DNA from: Archaeoglobus sp. JdFR-22
Lineage (GTDB): Archaea; Halobacteriota; Archaeoglobi; Archaeoglobales; Archaeoglobaceae
Direction of reading: 5' to 3'
Length of the DNA: 33,001 nt
Assembly: GCA_002010045.1 (NCBI GenBank)
Contig: MTMJ01000005.1
Coordinates: forward strand, 11,990 to 44,990
Every line of letters starts with the position of its first letter. The stretch's first letter is position 1. The notes beneath the pieces were generated by a model, which worked only from the letters and a program-made list of their open reading frames with translations, had not been told where the DNA came from and did no database searches. A program made the position numbers and the translations under genes. Positions 31,801-33,001 of this stretch are shown piece by piece.

Positions 31801-33001
31801 ATATTTGTCCATGCATTGTCCCAGTCTATTGATGATTTCAATCTCCATTTTCAGGAGCCTAAAATTTCTACTTGGTGTCATGCCACTGTTAAATACACCA
31901 CACAATTTAGATTTCAATCTCCATTTTCAGGAGCCTAAAATTTCTACGTATTTTAAAGGACAAAAGACATCTCCAAAGGAGCGAGCATTTCAATCTCCAT
32001 TTTCAGGAGCCTAAAATTTCTACACGGACACAGAAGAAATGTATTATTTTGATGAAAAGAGATTTCAATCTCCATTTTCAGGAGCCTAAAATTTCTACGC
32101 AAACTCATTTTACGTAGGTGCTAAAGAGAAAGTCGTATTTCAATCTCCATTTTCAGGAGCCTAAAATTTCTACAGATGAAATAAAGAAACTAACACCAGA
32201 CGAGGCTAAACATTTCAATCTCCATTTTCAGGAGCCTAAAATTTCTACGTAGTTGCCTTCCTCGCCTCTAAACTTGGTGTCCTGCTCGAATTTCAATCTC
32301 CATTTTCAGGAGCCTAAAATTTCTACATAGCTAGCGATGTAAGAGAGCAAGTGATAGATGTAAAATTTCAATCTCCATTTTCAGGAGCCTAAAATTTCTA
32401 CGAATGGCTGTTGGGAGAGTATTGGCATTATCGTAAACGCGTACATTTCAATCTCCATTTTCAGGAGCCTAAAATTTCTACTGGTATCGAGGTTAATCCG
32501 GGAGATACTGTACATGCAGGATTTCAATCTCCATTTTCAGGAGCCTAAAATTTCTACGATGACCTTAAAGAAAAGAAGAAGTCACTTAATGGCAAAAATT
32601 TCAATCTCCATTTTCAGGAGCCTAAAATTTCTACTCAGAGAGAACAGATTGCTGAGTTGGAGAACATTTTTGGATTTCAATCTCCATTTTCAGGAGCCTA
32701 AAATTTCTACAGAGATAACTATCAAAATGCATTATTGAATGGCGTTAGAGATTTCAATCTCCATTTTCAGGAGCCTAAAATTTCTACTTGTACAAACTGT
32801 ATCCAAAAATACAGTTACAAGCTCATTTCAATCTCCATTTTCAGGAGCCTAAAATTTCTACTAAACCGCCTTAGCTACATCATATATATCAATATCATGT
32901 ATTTCAATCTCCATTTTCAGGAGCCTAAAATTTCTACTCATTATCTGAGCCTGTAGAGTGGTTAATCAAAGAAAGATTTCAATCTCCATTTTCAGGAGCC
33001 T
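28817..33001 (-). CRISPR. CRISPR array: 56 repeats of 37 bp, 55 complete spacers, continuing past the right edge
   Basis: Repeats start at 28817 and recur every 72-80 bp. All are identical except the first base: G in repeats 1-31 (28817-31120) and A in repeats 32-56 (31158 onward); the last is cut at 33001. Spacers are 35-43 nt, mostly 37-40. The complement ends in GGAG-ATTGAAAC (or ATTGAAAT): a 4-bp CTCC/GGAG stem is followed directly by the 8-nt type I/III 5' handle, so a Cas6-type cut at the stem base is expected and transcription is leftward. The leader should lie to the right of the window. No cas gene is visible. Repeat and spacer lengths fit type I-A, I-B or III systems. Reading frames across the array are artefacts of the repeat. 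Confidence 0.98.

Noticed and set aside
31568-32444. Spacers at 31568-31607 and 32402-32444 share GAATGGCTGTT.
   Set aside because: The shared stretch is not an exact end overlap (the next bases differ), and one 11-base match at any position among 55 spacers is expected by chance.
30237-32956. Several reading frames across the array giving repeated FNLHFQEPKIST peptides.
   Set aside because: They are the CRISPR repeat translated in one frame, broken by spacers of varying length; no gene is supported.
28817-33001. The repeat ends with AATTTCTAC on the + strand, like the first arm of Cas12a repeats.
   Set aside because: The second arm (GTAGAT) of the Cas12a pseudoknot is missing, while the other end gives a standard ATTGAAAC handle after a CTCC/GGAG stem, so type I/III is the better reading.

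Overview
The window looks like chromosomal DNA of a thermophilic euryarchaeon, most likely of the Archaeoglobi type. I infer this from the gene content: archaeal SepF, a ZPR1-type zinc finger, His-type archaeal Thi4, GHMP-type shikimate kinase, MjOgg-type glycosylase, a DRG GTPase, a TrmB regulator, Tat-exported formate dehydrogenase, and a secreted protein carrying both cohesin-like and dockerin-like modules. Many starts lie 25-30 bp downstream of a TATA box (leaderless mRNAs), while genes inside operons carry GGTG-type Shine-Dalgarno (SD) sites. The species cannot be fixed from sequence reading alone.

Layout. 1-4242 (- strand): a cell-surface sugar cluster of three SDR nucleotide-sugar enzymes, the first resembling UDP-sulfoquinovose synthase, followed by a secreted metzincin-like protease that runs off the left edge. 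It is divergent from a TrmB-family regulator (4305-5120). The two directions share a TATA box, and a perfect 8-bp inverted repeat sits at the expected transcription start of the sugar operon. 5229-13066 (+ strand): a zinc-finger membrane protein, sepF, a ZPR1-like protein, thi4, aroK, ogg, a HEAT-repeat protein, then a tight run of histone-deacetylase-like hydrolase, HD protein, Cys-rich protein and an unknown protein. 13067-13751: the gap before the formate dehydrogenase genes holds two similar, previously untracked 41-42 aa single-span membrane proteins on the - strand. 13752-21563: formate dehydrogenase module (Tat-exported catalytic subunit with Cys in place of Sec, four-cluster Fe-S subunit, small membrane subunit, cytochrome b), an Lrp/AsnC regulator with a Cys-rich tail, a TorD-like chaperone and a multi-cluster Fe-S protein. 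21669-25829: a roughly 1390-aa secreted protein with PKD, Cys-rich modules, thrombospondin type 3 repeats, an M64-like metalloprotease domain, a cohesin-like domain and a dockerin-like end. 26111-28297: DRG GTPase, then a radical SAM protein split by an in-frame TAG. 28296-28654: a hypothetical gene that appears frameshifted.

28817 to the right edge: a CRISPR array of at least 56 repeats of 37 bp (the last cut by the edge), 55 complete spacers and no cas gene in view. The repeat complement ends in ATTGAAAC or ATTGAAAT and the left terminal repeat is decayed, so the array should be transcribed leftward, with the leader beyond the right edge. Three features stand out. (1) The first repeat base switches cleanly from G (31 leader-distal repeats) to A (25 leader-proximal repeats). 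(2) The strand opposite the predicted crRNA is strongly purine-rich in the spacers (hand count 1,217 of 2,124 bases; 42 of 55 spacers), as expected if most crRNAs are antisense to mRNA, which points to type III RNA targeting or RNA-biased acquisition. (3) Two spacers overlap end-to-start by exactly 11 bases, so they tile one target and suggest a TCA-type PAM.

No wholly new multi-gene defence system is visible. The best candidates for novelty are the strand-biased array, the paired small membrane proteins beside formate dehydrogenase, the TAG-split radical SAM gene and the giant secreted protease.
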